Origin: Branchiostoma lanceolatum | Lineage: Eukaryota > Chordata > Leptocardii > Amphioxiformes > Branchiostomatidae | Assembly: GCF_035083965.1 (NCBI RefSeq) | Contig: NC_089726.1 | Location: forward strand, 315,001-379,000 | Length of the DNA: 64,000 nucleotides | Direction of reading: 5' to 3' | In this document: positions 11,001-38,453 of the stretch, one piece after another | Layout: the number at the start of each line of letters is the position of its first letter | How positions within the stretch are numbered: position 1 is the first letter of the stretch | Translations under genes and position numbers: made by a program | Notes under the pieces: model-generated | Databases searched by the model: none | Told to the model about the DNA's origin: nothing | What the model saw: the letters and a program-made list of their open reading frames with translations, nothing else

Positions 11001-13089
11001 AAGCTTGAAGGCGCTCTCCAATGGCACTTCACCCTATCTTCCATCAGGGACTGGAGTACGAAGATAGCGGATCAATTAAAGTCATCTTTAAAGAAAAGAC
11101 TGAATGAATAAGGCTCTTGTGAAATTGCATGAAAAAACACATCATATGAGCCTGACATAGTATACGTTTTTCCAAGTGATTTGTAGTCAATAGCTTTCCC
11201 TCATCAAAAACTACTGAACAGCACAGTTGCAGGGCCCAAACTGAAAAAGGCAATGGGAGACTCTTAAACTGTTAATTATTTCCGTCCTTCCAGATGCCAC
11301 CAGGACGACACTCTTCAGGAGTTCCCAACCGCCTCGGCTACTTCTGCGCGTTACGGCATCTCTGCATTCAAGTTCACCGACGAATCACTGGTACATCTAC
11401 TTTTATTGTTCTTCCAACTTTGGGTCGTTTGATGTTTTATATGATTGTTATGACTCATTAACGTTATATTTATGCTAGCTCATAGTCACTTTTGTTCTCT
11501 ATTAGCGTTCCTCATAAGTACCAGTAAGTAGCCTAGATAAGTGGCAGTAAAAGTTAGAAAGTTGCCGGTGAATTCGATAATCTGAAGGGAATCACTTTAT
11601 CTGGTACAACCCATAGGGAGTAAGTAACGAAGGCTGTTTTGTCCCCGTCAGACGGATGTATTGGCATTTGTAATTACTTTTCATATCGTGAGTCGAAAAG
11701 CAGGACGCACTGTCTAGTTTGCACCAGCACTGTGACGTCATTGTGTGTTTGATTCTTGGGGCCCTACGTGTCCCTGCAGTGTGACGTCATGATGTTTGTT
11801 TCCCCAGCCGTACGTGTACCTGCACTGTGACGTCATCATTTGCCTGGAAAACACTCCCGGCTCCCGATGTGACGCGGGTTGTGGGAGCTCGCGCAGGCGC
11901 AGACTGACCGCAGACGACGGCGTGCAGGAACGCGCCAGCCTGGTGCAGGGGCCCATCGCCCTGGTGCCGGATCCGGATGAGAATGCAGACGGTAAGGACA
12001 CCAGATATTGTTCCACAATATCTTTCCAAAACTCTAGGTACCACTTTGTTTTTCCACCAAAGATTATCGATGCGATGATTTCAACCAAATTTCACAATAT
12101 CAATGCAGACCCTGAGTTATGCACTAAAATGTAGCAAAAGTTTTGCACGAACTTTCATGCTAATTCATACGACAAACGTTGTGGAAGTCTTACGGGTTGA
12201 TAATGCCTTTCTCTTTGCTTAAAAGACAAGCTGATATGTGAGTGCCCTATGTGTCATAACGTTAAGGAACTGGGCTGATCAGCTCATGAAAAAAAACATT
12301 TAAAAAACTAAAATATTAAGCAGGACATGTTAACGATTGCACGGCAGTGTACTATTATACGCATATATGTAATAGACTTAATGTATTTGAAATGTTGTTA
12401 TTTGTTGTTATTATTTTTATGTCTGCCTCTGACATTTGTATTGTCTTTGTCTTGTAAGCAGGGCTAGCCTTTTGCAATAACCACACTCCTTGGGCAGTCC
12501 TGGCGATGCGTCCTGAACAGCCAAACCAACAAAAACATAGCAGGACATAATTGTTTGTTTCCGCCCTACAGGTGTCTCGGGCAGCTGGGCCGCGGCAGCG
12601 GTAGGTGCCTCAGCTGCAGCAGCTGCAGTAGCTGTCGCCATCATCGCCATAGCAACCGCCAAGCTAGCGTGTCGTGCCAAACACCAGAACCGGATCACAG
12701 ATGCCGAAGGTCAGAGTTAAAGATCTGTTGGAGTTACTATAACAATCAGACTTAGGCTGCGGATGTAGCAGAAATTCATCCAAAGTCATTCTGAAGAAAG
12801 CAACGAAGTCAAAGTCCAAAAAATCATGATCTTTTTAGTTGTACAGCTTTTTATTTGATAAATTTCACTGTTTTTGCCTGTTTTTAGTGTTTGTTACTAC
12901 AAAAAATGCAACGAAGTCATAGTCTATGCAGCAGTTGTTCTCGCTTGTTGTACTGCGTTTATTCTATCCGTGTTAATTCTATCTGGGGATTTTTCAGGGC
13001 ACGACAACATGGCCTTTGCTCAGGCAGCAACCGGACCGGCTGAACCTGCAAGCAGCGCCCCCTACCGGAATGGCGAAAGCAGCCGCTGA
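1976..13089 (+). CDS. gene A: C-type lectin/EGF/ZP-domain transmembrane protein
   Basis: Multi-exon gene. Exons: 1976-2057, 3978-4391, 5760-6152, 6764-6886, 7024-7146, 7288-7410, 7547-7669, 8023-8198, 8554-8735, 8866-8968, 10646-10785, 11294-11390, 11808-11991, 12572-12720; an alternative end uses 12572-12709 plus 12998-13089. All junctions are GT/AG and in phase. The predicted product is 803 residues (830 with the alternative tail): signal peptide 1-27, two C-type lectin domains (28-165, 166-296), four EGF repeats (297-460), ZP module (461-754), then a TM helix and short tail. It is probably a type I surface glycoprotein; ZP modules polymerise or anchor extracellular filaments and the lectin heads would bind glycans, a role inferred from families only. 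It lies tail-to-tail with gene B, which shares its ZP-TM-tail. I do not recognise a named ortholog. Confidence 0.85.
2482..3475 (-). pseudogene. decayed non-LTR retrotransposon RT fragment
   Basis: On the minus strand, broken frames read as the N-terminal half of a LINE reverse transcriptase. Recognisable pieces are an upstream linker ([15 protein letters not shown]), a motif [28 protein letters not shown], and [10 protein letters not shown] at the low-coordinate end. It is truncated at both ends, carries frame breaks and an inverted-repeat insertion at 2707-2842, and sits antisense in intron 1 of gene A. Confidence 0.75.
2707..2830. mobile_element. foldback insertion inside the LINE fragment
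   Basis: The 12-bp sequence CTGTATCAACCT occurs at 2695-2706 and again at 2831-2842. Between them lies a 124-bp insert containing two 39-nt arms (2744-2782 and 2793-2831, one mismatch seen) around a 10-nt loop. Ignoring the insert and one repeat copy rejoins the RT frame at [11 protein letters not shown], so it entered an existing LINE. The element family is unknown. Confidence 0.65.
3530..3735 (+). pseudogene. decayed EGF exon of gene A
   Basis: The flank up to the acceptor TTTGTATCCACAG at 3608 closely matches the intron before the intact EGF exon at 7288. The exon begins DDDEC as expected but the next codon is TGA, and the remaining cysteines are lost. It is a relic of EGF exon duplication and would not be included in the protein. 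Confidence 0.6.
3760..3850. repeat. 32-bp tandem repeat, 3 copies
   Basis: Near-identical units beginning CCAGTAAAGAGC start at 3760, 3792 and 3824 in intron 1 of gene A. Confidence 0.9.
3978..4391 (+). CDS. gene A exon 2: C-type lectin domain 1
   Basis: A single 414-nt phase 1-1 exon encodes a complete lectin domain, residues about 28-165. The WIGL-like core is [14 protein letters not shown]. The primary ligand motif is QPD (GQPDN), the version linked in C-type lectins to galactose-type binding. WND (AWNDGSC) and the closing FICQ are present, so a working calcium/sugar site is plausible. Confidence 0.85.
4424..5405. repeat. two small terminal-inverted-repeat segments
   Basis: The ends GGCATCATTTCCGTG (4424) and its reverse complement near 4526-4543 bound a 120-bp segment. 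Similar ends near 4705 (CATTTCCGTGTCAAAA) and 5388-5405 bound a second of about 700 bp. No coding sequence is seen. They look like non-autonomous inverted-repeat elements in gene A intron 2, but no clear target duplication was found. Confidence 0.35.
4558..4701. repeat. about 42-bp minisatellite, 3-4 copies
   Basis: Degenerate units around AAACACTGCATGATGGGAAG are repeated in tandem in gene A intron 2, between the two inverted-repeat segments. They are unrelated to the 42-bp exon-junction repeat. Confidence 0.85.
5760..6152 (+). CDS. gene A exon 3: C-type lectin domain 2
   Basis: A phase 1-1 exon of 393 nt encoding residues 166-296. It has the fold landmarks ([22 protein letters not shown]). 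The ligand loop reads GEPAPDNG and the WND position is KWDEKDC, so the usual EPN/QPD plus WND calcium site is altered. It may bind a different ligand from domain 1 or act structurally. Confidence 0.82.
6764..7669 (+). CDS. gene A exons 4-7: four calcium-binding EGF repeats
   Basis: Four exons of exactly 123 nt (6764-6886, 7024-7146, 7288-7410, 7547-7669), all phase 1-1. Each starts D-(I/D)-(D/N)-E-C and ends YSG(D/N)G...C-TG, the calcium-binding EGF pattern with six cysteines. The introns before exons 5 and 7 are near-identical, so the array grew by copying a two-exon block of about 523 bp. Confidence 0.88.
8023..11991 (+). CDS. gene A ZP module (six exons)
   Basis: Exons 8023-8198, 8554-8735, 8866-8968, 10646-10785, 11294-11390 and 11808-11991, with the same lengths as in B-D except the last (184 against 178 nt). 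Together they encode about 294 residues. ZP-N cysteines occur in LSC, PAC, DKC and FSC; ZP-C cysteines in [20 protein letters not shown] and AGC. A polybasic furin-type site ([11 protein letters not shown]) follows the last cysteines, as is typical for ZP proteins released from the membrane. Exon 3 of the module is followed by the 42-bp minisatellite. Confidence 0.88.
8969..10341 (+). repeat. 42-bp exon-junction minisatellite, 33 units (gene A)
   Basis: Directly after the exon ending at 8968, the sequence repeats a 42-bp unit: 24 bases of intron start (GTATGTATGAACCTGTACGC..) followed by a copy of the last 18 bases of the exon (TCGGACTTCCCTGTGGAG). Units 1-22 are exactly 42 bp, unit 23 (9893-9933) is 41 bp, then nine of 42 and a 30-bp remnant. 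Nearly every unit recreates the donor GAG|GTATGT. Units 1-22 remain open in the ZP frame, encoding [14 protein letters not shown] and variants; the deletion in unit 23 creates a TGA at 9899-9901. Confidence 0.95.
11728..11850 (+). repeat. tandem duplication across an acceptor site (gene A)
   Basis: The exon start around the acceptor at 11807|11808 (..TACGTGTACCTGCACTGTGACGT) has two degenerate upstream copies, at about 11762-11795 and 11728-11742, spaced 46-49 bp. The functional copy is the one that keeps the cysteines and reading frame of the ZP module. Confidence 0.7.
12572..12720 (+). CDS. gene A exon 14: transmembrane helix and tail
   Basis: It encodes a short extracellular SGSW segment, an Ala/Val/Ile-rich helix ([17 protein letters not shown]) and a basic cytoplasmic tail ending GQS and TAA at 12718-12720. 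A donor-like GAAG|GTCAGAG at 12709/12710 allows the stop codon to be spliced out. Confidence 0.82.
12998..13089 (+). CDS. gene A alternative last exon
   Basis: Follows TTTTTCAG; when joined in phase 1 to 12709 it encodes [17 protein letters not shown] and more, ending TGA at 13087-13089. Exons of 86-92 nt with related proteins (NNLAFT.A.GKPA.TV) occur at the same place in B, C and D, which supports real coding use. Confidence 0.65.
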
Positions 13090-13268
13090 GCCGTTTAGTG
13101 CTGTTTTGAGCAGAACTAGACGAATGAAAGGCTGTGGAAAGATCAGTACAGCAATGAGAAGGATGGGCACATATGTGTGTTTGTGGTCAGTGTGCCTTTT
13201 TCTGAGTGACATGGAATACTACGACCTTCGTCAACGATGATGAACATTATGATGAAAGGCCGAGAGTG

Positions 13269-13274
13269 AATAAA
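13269..13274 (+). terminator. candidate poly(A) signal of gene A
   Basis: AATAAA lies 180 bases after the longer stop codon and is followed by a GT-rich stretch (GTTGTTTGTTTG), the usual downstream element. Confidence 0.6.
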
Positions 13275-13456
13275 AGTTGTTTGTTTGATTGTTTGCTATT
13301 CATAAGTAGCACTAATCGGCCTGCTGGTCGCTTTTTATTGAGGTCATGAGGGAAAGGGTAAGAGTCAAGCATAATGTGTCAGAGATACAGATTGCATGCC
13401 TTTGATTGAAGTCCAGTGAGTTTTCAAAGTATTGCTAGCGCAAACATTGCTGATCC

Positions 13457-13867
13457 TAACATCGAGACTGAGCGACTTTATTTTGAATTTTGCAGTGCAT
13501 TGTGTGATTTGTTTGTGTGCAATTGTCCTTGGCTTTAAGTTTGTGTAGCGATTATGTATCAACATCTTGAAACTGAGGAGACATCATGAAAATTATTTGA
13601 ACCCTTACTTTCAACACTTTCCGGCAACGCGTGTTTCGTGTTAGAAGTTAAGTTTAAGAGTTTTTAGAAAATCACTTCAGCCAAAGCATATGAACTTTAA
13701 GACTGAGCGACTTTATTTTCAAGTTTGCAGTGAAATGTATGATGTTTTGGTGTAATTGTTCTTGACTGAAGATTGTGTAGCGATTATGTATCTAAATTTT
13801 GATACTGAGGAGACATCATGAAAACTATTTGAACCCTTACTTTTAACACCTTCAACCCTTTGTTGTT
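13457..13867. repeat. about 238-bp tandem duplication
   Basis: Blocks sharing GACTGAGCGACTTTATTTT, GTGTAGCGATTATGTATC and GAGGAGACATCATGAAAA occur in the same order at 13463-13620 and 13701-13858. They are noncoding and lie downstream of gene A. Confidence 0.75.
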
Positions 13868-14780
13868 ACAAGTGAACTTTAAGATATGTTTGAGAATTAC
13901 TTTAGGCAACGCAAATGAACTTTTTTGCGGCCCGAAGAGGCGTGTGGTCGGGAAAGATCTTTAACTTGATTGTATCTGGTATTTTAAAATGCAGGAGATG
14001 TTTGTGTAAGAGTTGTTGTTTCGTTTTGTGTGTCTTTTGCTGTAGAGTTCGAGCCTTCCCTTGAAAATATATCTCAGCTACATGAAAGAACAGTTTGAGG
14101 AACGTTTTGAAAAACCTTTCTTGACACTTTTTGTCTGTAATAACACTGTTATCAGGCAGGTATGAAATCGGATCGTCTAGAAGGTTTGACGTACGTTACG
14201 TTTGTTTTAGCGGTTATACACGATTTTTTGGATTTTCTTGCGCTGATGAATTAGTAAGATTAGCAGGATTTGTCAGAATCGACTTTTGTTTTCTAACAAC
14301 AGTTTAATTGTTGATTGTGGTAAGTTACTACCCCAAAGTTTGTTTTCATGTGTTATTGCAGAATAAATAGCAGCGAAGCTAAAGTTGTTTTGGGTGATAC
14401 TTTGTTCTGTCGTCTGACTACCAGATCGCTACAAAGTGTCAAATATGCAATGTATCAAGCGAATTGTCAGCTTTGATGCCTCTTGTTGTCCATATGATTA
14501 TATTGAATATACGCCTCGCCTCAAACCCACACATGATTTAGCCTGTCATCATCATATCTTGCCGCTCCACATCTGTAGCCTGTATACAAACATTTTAAAG
14601 ACCTAATCCTCTCGCTAGCATGGCTAGTTGGTGCAACACCCCCGGTAGACTAAGCAGGATTAACTAATTAGGAAAGCCCCGGCAAACGAACTGGGATGGC
14701 AATAATATTTCACAAACAAAGTCATCCTTGACAGTGCAATGACTCACGCTGTGATGCACACGGGAAGCTTTTAATGAATG
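13868..14780. other. spacer between genes A and B
   Basis: I see no exon, RNA gene or clear repeat here. This is the tail-to-tail boundary between gene A and the 3' end of gene B. Confidence 0.45.
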
Positions 14781-14786
14781 AAGACC

Positions 14787-14792
14787 TTTATT
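14787..14792 (-). terminator. candidate poly(A) signal of gene B
   Basis: The minus strand reads AATAAAGG. A similar CCTTTATT context occurs at 36866 downstream of gene C, in an otherwise alignable 3' flank. The implied 3' UTR is about 1.3 kb. Confidence 0.35.
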
Positions 14793-16093
14793 GTATATGT
14801 TTGCCCCACTTGGCTAAGCACAGGTCACATGTTAACAAATATATGCAAACAAGTAGGAAAAGTACATGGTCTGATAAGAGCCGGACTTCTGTAGTACACA
14901 CAACACCCGACTCTCCTGCACATGGTTCCGTATTACAATCGTCAGTCCGCAATGTGCTGTGCCATGTAGAACCGCACTAGATATTATGATGGTGTTTTGG
15001 GAGGATATTCATTCTATGGCACTGAGTATCATTCACAACGTTAACCGAGCAATTTCTATCCCTTGTCGAGGTTTCAGATTCTGTCGAGAAAATTTAAACA
15101 CATTTCTTCTACCGCCTCGCTGTAAACATCCAACCAACTGTCCATAAAACTTGATGTATGTACGTCATTCTAAGCTAACATTTTTCTTCGACCTGAGGGA
15201 CCAAACAAAATCAAAATCTCCAGTCTCCTGCAAACATCTCAGACGTCACGGCACGTTCGGGTTACACACAAGATCAACACGTAACATTTTACCAGGTAAC
15301 AGTACTCCTCAGTGCAAAGTACAAAACATATCAGAGCATATAAGAACGTTTTAAGACGTCTTAGATCTAAACACACAACTCATGTCAACATCATTACACT
15401 GCAGACGTTAATGTAAAATCACGCAGTCAAAACGTGATGATAGACAAACCCAATAAAAGAAGGAAAAACACAAAACAACACCAACAAATGTAAAAGTAAC
15501 ATCCCTCACGGAACTTCCCTCGCGATATGAAGTCCCCAAAATTCCATCAGGAACGAACGGGGGGCGCCACAGGCTATCTGGCACATTTCATACGCTACAA
15601 TTGCGGCGTATCCAGACGTTCCATAAACGTTAAACGACGGCATATAAACATTGCATTTACTTGGGTAACTAAGTCTGGTTTCTATCGTGTTAGGAGTTAC
15701 ATCTGTTAAACATCAAATCCGATGCTATGCTAAAAACAAAACAAAAAACACTTTAGATGAGGTTCCATATTTAACTTGACGATTTAGCTTCGTGCAACAT
15801 CGAGATAATGAGCACATTCACCTACATCCAAACCCCTGCCTGGCTCGCCACCCTCGCTATTTCTGCTGTTCTTTCCAACACATCCTCTATATATTCTAAA
15901 CAAAACAAACTGAAATGGGCCCAAAATACAAAATCCACATTTTTACAAGTCCTGATCCACATACCAAATCTGATTAACACTTAGTCATATCGTGATATAT
16001 ATTTTGTCAACAAATAAAAACAAAACAAGCATCCAAGAAAGTGGGCCTAATACAAAGCTTCACTTGGGCATAAATGACCAAACGATAGCGGAT

Positions 16094-34210
<18,117 letters not shown>

Positions 34211-35259
34211 GTTTGTCTGACAAGGTCGTTCCGGTCGTGGCTGTGAGAAGTCGTTGCCAATGAGGCGATCCTTTAGACAAACTGAATGGCATAAACAAAG
34301 CTTTGACAACAGTCGTCCCGTGACAAGCAAAACAGAATTAGATAAAGGAAGCCGCAAATTCATGCCCAACGGTGGCGTCTCGACTGCTTTTAATGTTGTT
34401 TTATTTCACGCAGCGAGTGAAGTTACCAATCAACCATTTTTTGTCGAAGTCAACATCTCATAGTTTAACCTGTTGAACTTGCTGTTACTTTCCGTGAGAA
34501 ACAAAATATATGAGTATAGAGTTGACGTCATCTCCCCGAGGACATCACCTCTCCTTTGTCTGGCATCCTGTATCTGTTGTTGTGTTACCAAGGCAACGTC
34601 CCCGCATCATTTCACAGACCGACTTAGATCTCAAACTAACATGAACGTGAGGTAATGACATACTCAAGAGGCACGGAGAGGGGTCGAACTTGTTTACCAC
34701 TTCCAGTGGACGGTGGGGCTGAAACGGGTAAAACAGGGCGAGGCGGATAGGACGTTAAGTCCCGTGTTTGAGGAGAGCACGTTAAAAACCCACCACATCT
34801 TATCGAGCGGAGTAGGGGCTGGACACTTTTTGAGACATTACAAGATAACACGTCTGTGTGATTATGTTTGTAACACGCTTAAAACGCTGAGAGGGTCCTT
34901 ACTATTTACGTTCTGAACTGGTTAAAACATTTTCGCAGTTTCATCGATAGGTAAGAATGCTCAGAACCAGCTTTGAGCGCCTGGATAAATGACAACATCT
35001 CAGATGTATCGCAGAAGGGGGCTCCATGTTCCGATGAGTCTTCAAAATGGGTTACAAAACGCCACAGAACTTTATACTAAATAACTAAATTAAAACTGAA
35101 CGTGAGAGACATGTTTCTGCACAGACACCAGATCTAGATCTATAGCGGCCAGGTTACATAGTATTACATAGATCCAGACCGAAATTGACGTACTCAAAGT
35201 TACCATCCTGGATTCTTTAGAACTACTGCAGTGGACTTTCTGTGATGTTATCAACCTAC

Positions 35260-35500
35260 CTTGTTTGGCACATACGTGCCTGGCTGTAGAAAAGACAGGT
35301 CTTCCCCCAGACTCTTACAGGCAACAGACTTGTACTGCAGCCTAAGTGCAGGCGGAACTACGAAACCCTGGTTTGTACGGGGCGAATGTCGCCAGGTATG
35401 GTGCTCAGATGTCAGTGACGTCATCACATACCTGTAAACCAAGTTCCGCTTCAAGTGCCCCTCAGTTCCTCTTGTGAGCAACCAAACAAAGTGACACACG
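35260..35500 (-). other. candidate noncoding leader exon of gene B
   Basis: A conserved block shared with gene C upstream DNA ends in a donor on the minus strand (CAAACAAG|GTAGGT at 35260; C has GCAAG|GTACGC at 53846). The start boundary is uncertain. Confidence 0.35.
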
Positions 35501-35549
35501 GCCTTGCGTCCCGAGAAGGTAGACGAGCAGACCGGTCGTGTACTGCAGA

Positions 35550-36440
35550 GTTAAGGCTCTTTTTGTAAGCATTGCCAGGCCATGGACAAAACCAGTAAAC
35601 ATTTGTGACTTGAGCGCCACTGTTGGTGCATTTCTTCAACTGAGGCATTTCTGTCTTGTTGGTTCTTGGTGCATAAGCAGCACGGCACCTTGGGGCAACA
35701 GTAGAGAACGGAAAGGTCAAACTGCTTGTTTGTTAAGAATGTCCTAATATGTATGCAAATGAGCGAAGCAGAGCTCGGTGCCTTTCGGCTGGTATGGAGT
35801 ATCGAGTTTCACAACAGTCTGTCAATATATATCTTAACAGTATCTTCATTTATTCAACTCCGACACTTGGTTGATCTTACTTTGTTACGTTTATAATATT
35901 GAATATGAAATGGAAGCTGTTTAAAGGTGTATTGTTGTCTTTATTTATCATAAATGAAGTAAAATACATGGCATGACACCAAATAAACGTGGCTCCTAGC
36001 CTTGTGCTTAGTGCCCACATTCTGCAGAAACGCTCGTGCGTGACTTCTGCACCAAGAACGCTGTTAGTGGATATAGTTAAGATTCTTCATGTAAGTATTG
36101 CCAGGCCATGGACAAACTAGTAAACATCTGTGACCTGAGCGCCACTGTTGGTGCATTTCTTCCACTGAGGCATTTCTGTCTTACTGGTTCTTGGTGCAGA
36201 ACTTCACGGCGCCTTGCTGGGGCAAAGGTAGAGAACGGAGAGGCTAAACAGCTTGTTTATCAAGAATGTCCTACTATGTATGCAAATGAGCGAAGCAGGG
36301 CTCGGAGCCTTTTGGCTGGTATGGAGAGTCGACTTTCATAGCGTTTTGCCAATATATATTTTAACAGTATTTTTATTCATTCAATTGTGACACTTGGTTG
36401 ACCTTACTTTGTCACGTTTATGATATTGGATATGAACTAG
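35550..36440. repeat. 528-bp tandem duplication upstream of gene B
   Basis: Blocks containing GGCCATGGACAAA, GAGCGCCACTGTTGGTGCA, TATGCAAATGAGCGAAGCAG and GACACTTGGTTGA occur in the same order in two copies, offset by 528 bp. A single related block lies upstream of gene C (about 54215-54560). Confidence 0.8.
35752..35760 (-). promoter_or_regulatory. conserved octamer (ATTTGCAT) upstream of gene B
   Basis: The minus strand reads ATTTGCATA, the POU/octamer consensus. It is conserved in the duplicated copy at 36280-36288 and upstream of gene C at 54332-54340. Distances to the candidate leader-exon donors are 491 bp (B) and 485 bp (C). Confidence 0.4.
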
Positions 36441-36533
36441 CAGCTGTTTAAAGAGGTAATGTCGTAAACAGTCGCCAGTGGTCTGAATATTATCTTTAAA
36501 GCAAATCCAACTCATACGCATGCCAAAGATTGC

Positions 36534-36678
<145 letters not shown>

Positions 36679-36865
36679 GCCTCTTCCATCTGTCAACTAT
36701 GCGGCCCACCACTGCTTTCCACGCTCTTCTGTCCAGAGCCTGCCTTATTGCTCCCTCCCAAGTGAAGCCCTCCAGTTCCTCCTGGTCTCTCCGTTCGGAT
36801 AATTAACATTAACAGTCAGTAAAAAGGGTTTGTTGTTCTCAGACAAATCGCGACGACGAAATACC

Positions 36866-36871
36866 TTTATT
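36866..36871 (-). terminator. candidate poly(A) signal of gene C
   Basis: AATAAA on the minus strand about 1.5 kb beyond the gene C stop, in the same CCTTTATT context as the gene B site. Confidence 0.35.
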
Positions 36872-38367
36872 ATATAAAAAATGAATACGTCAGAAACACG
36901 TACTGGTACCGCTCTTATGAACAGGACCTGACAGGCTGTTCTAATGCCTCAGTCACAATTAGCAGACTTAATAGACTACAATTAAACTTGTGGTGATTTG
37001 TTTCCTATCAATAATGCATCCACAAACTTCTTCATACTTGAGAATACAATGACTCAGACAACAACCTGTAATACACGGCAAGCTTTAATACAAAGTATTT
37101 GGTTTGATAAGAGCAAGAGTTCTGTAGTAGATACGACAGTCATCTCTTAGCTTCTGCACCTGGTCCCGTGTTGTACACGGTGCTATGCGCAGCGCCTACG
37201 TTCGAACCACACCAGGGCGGTGCTCTGAGTCAATCTAAGATGTTGAAATTTCTTCTACACAACCGTGCAATAGATTTATCGACGTTTCAGGTTTTGACAA
37301 GAAAATTTCAACTAATTTTCATCTACCACCATGCTGAAAACATTTCAGGAATGTTCAAAGAACTGGAAGAATATTCGTCATTCTTAGCGAACATTTTTAT
37401 TCGACCGGAGGGACCAAAAAATCAACCTCTTCATCTCAAACTAACATATTGAAAGCCAAGACATGACCAGATTACACACAAGATAAACAAGATGTCACGA
37501 TTTAATGATGCACCTCGGTTCCAAGTATGAACTTTAAAAAAAAACACAGAAGTTTTATGAAATCTTAGGTCTAAACACACAACACATACAAATCAACACG
37601 GCAAACTTTAAAGGTAAACTCACATTCAAAGCGTGATGATGGACAAAACAAACAAAACAACACTTAAACACCAACAACTGTCCTTGTACATTTTGGCTCA
37701 TGTTTCACTCCTCTAGATGGTGGCAACGTTTGTGTTTCGCATGACAGTTTATCTGTTATGAAACTAATGTTTAACGTAGCTTTCTACTCTCCTCACGATA
37801 GAAAGGCAATTTGACCAAAATGTCCATCGAGTCGGGAGGGGACAAGGGATGTTCAGCGCATTTGATAAACTAAATCTGTAGCGTGTCCATAGGTTTCATT
37901 AAACGACGTGACTTCATTTGGGTAAATTTGATTTCTATCGTGTCGGGAGTTACAGCTGTTACATCTGAAAACTGATGCAATGCTAAAAAAACATAAACTT
38001 GTACATGCATTTATCAACAGGAGCTTCCAGATTTCACTTGATAATCTAGCGTCATCCAAAATCTAGAAGATGAACACAAAACACGCCAGAGCCGACGTGT
38101 GGCTCGCCTCCCCTGCTCTATCCAGTGCTTGCCCATCACCTCATGATGGCTCATCTACGTTTCAAACAAAACAAAACTAAAATGGGCTCAAAATATAATG
38201 TCCAAGTTTAGACCAGCCCTGATCCACCTACGAAATTGGAAAAATAAGAACTAGCCATATCTCCAGACATTTTGTCCACACAAGCACAAACTAACAAGCA
38301 AGCAAACAAACAAGCGGGCCCAAAAGCAAAACTTTACTGGGACCAAAATGGCCAAACGATAACGGGT

Positions 38368-38453
38368 CTAGAAGCTGCTGTCTCGGCAGGGGGCGCTGCT
38401 GACAGTCTCCGCCGGTTTGCCCGTGGCCTCAGTGAAAGCAAGATTGTTGCGCC
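38368..38453 (-). CDS. gene C alternative last exon
   Basis: An 86-nt exon after TCTGTTCCAG, phase 1, encoding GRNNLAFTEATGKPAETV and more, stop TAG at 38370-38368. It is six bases shorter than in the other genes, the NCN segment near the end being lost. Confidence 0.65.
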
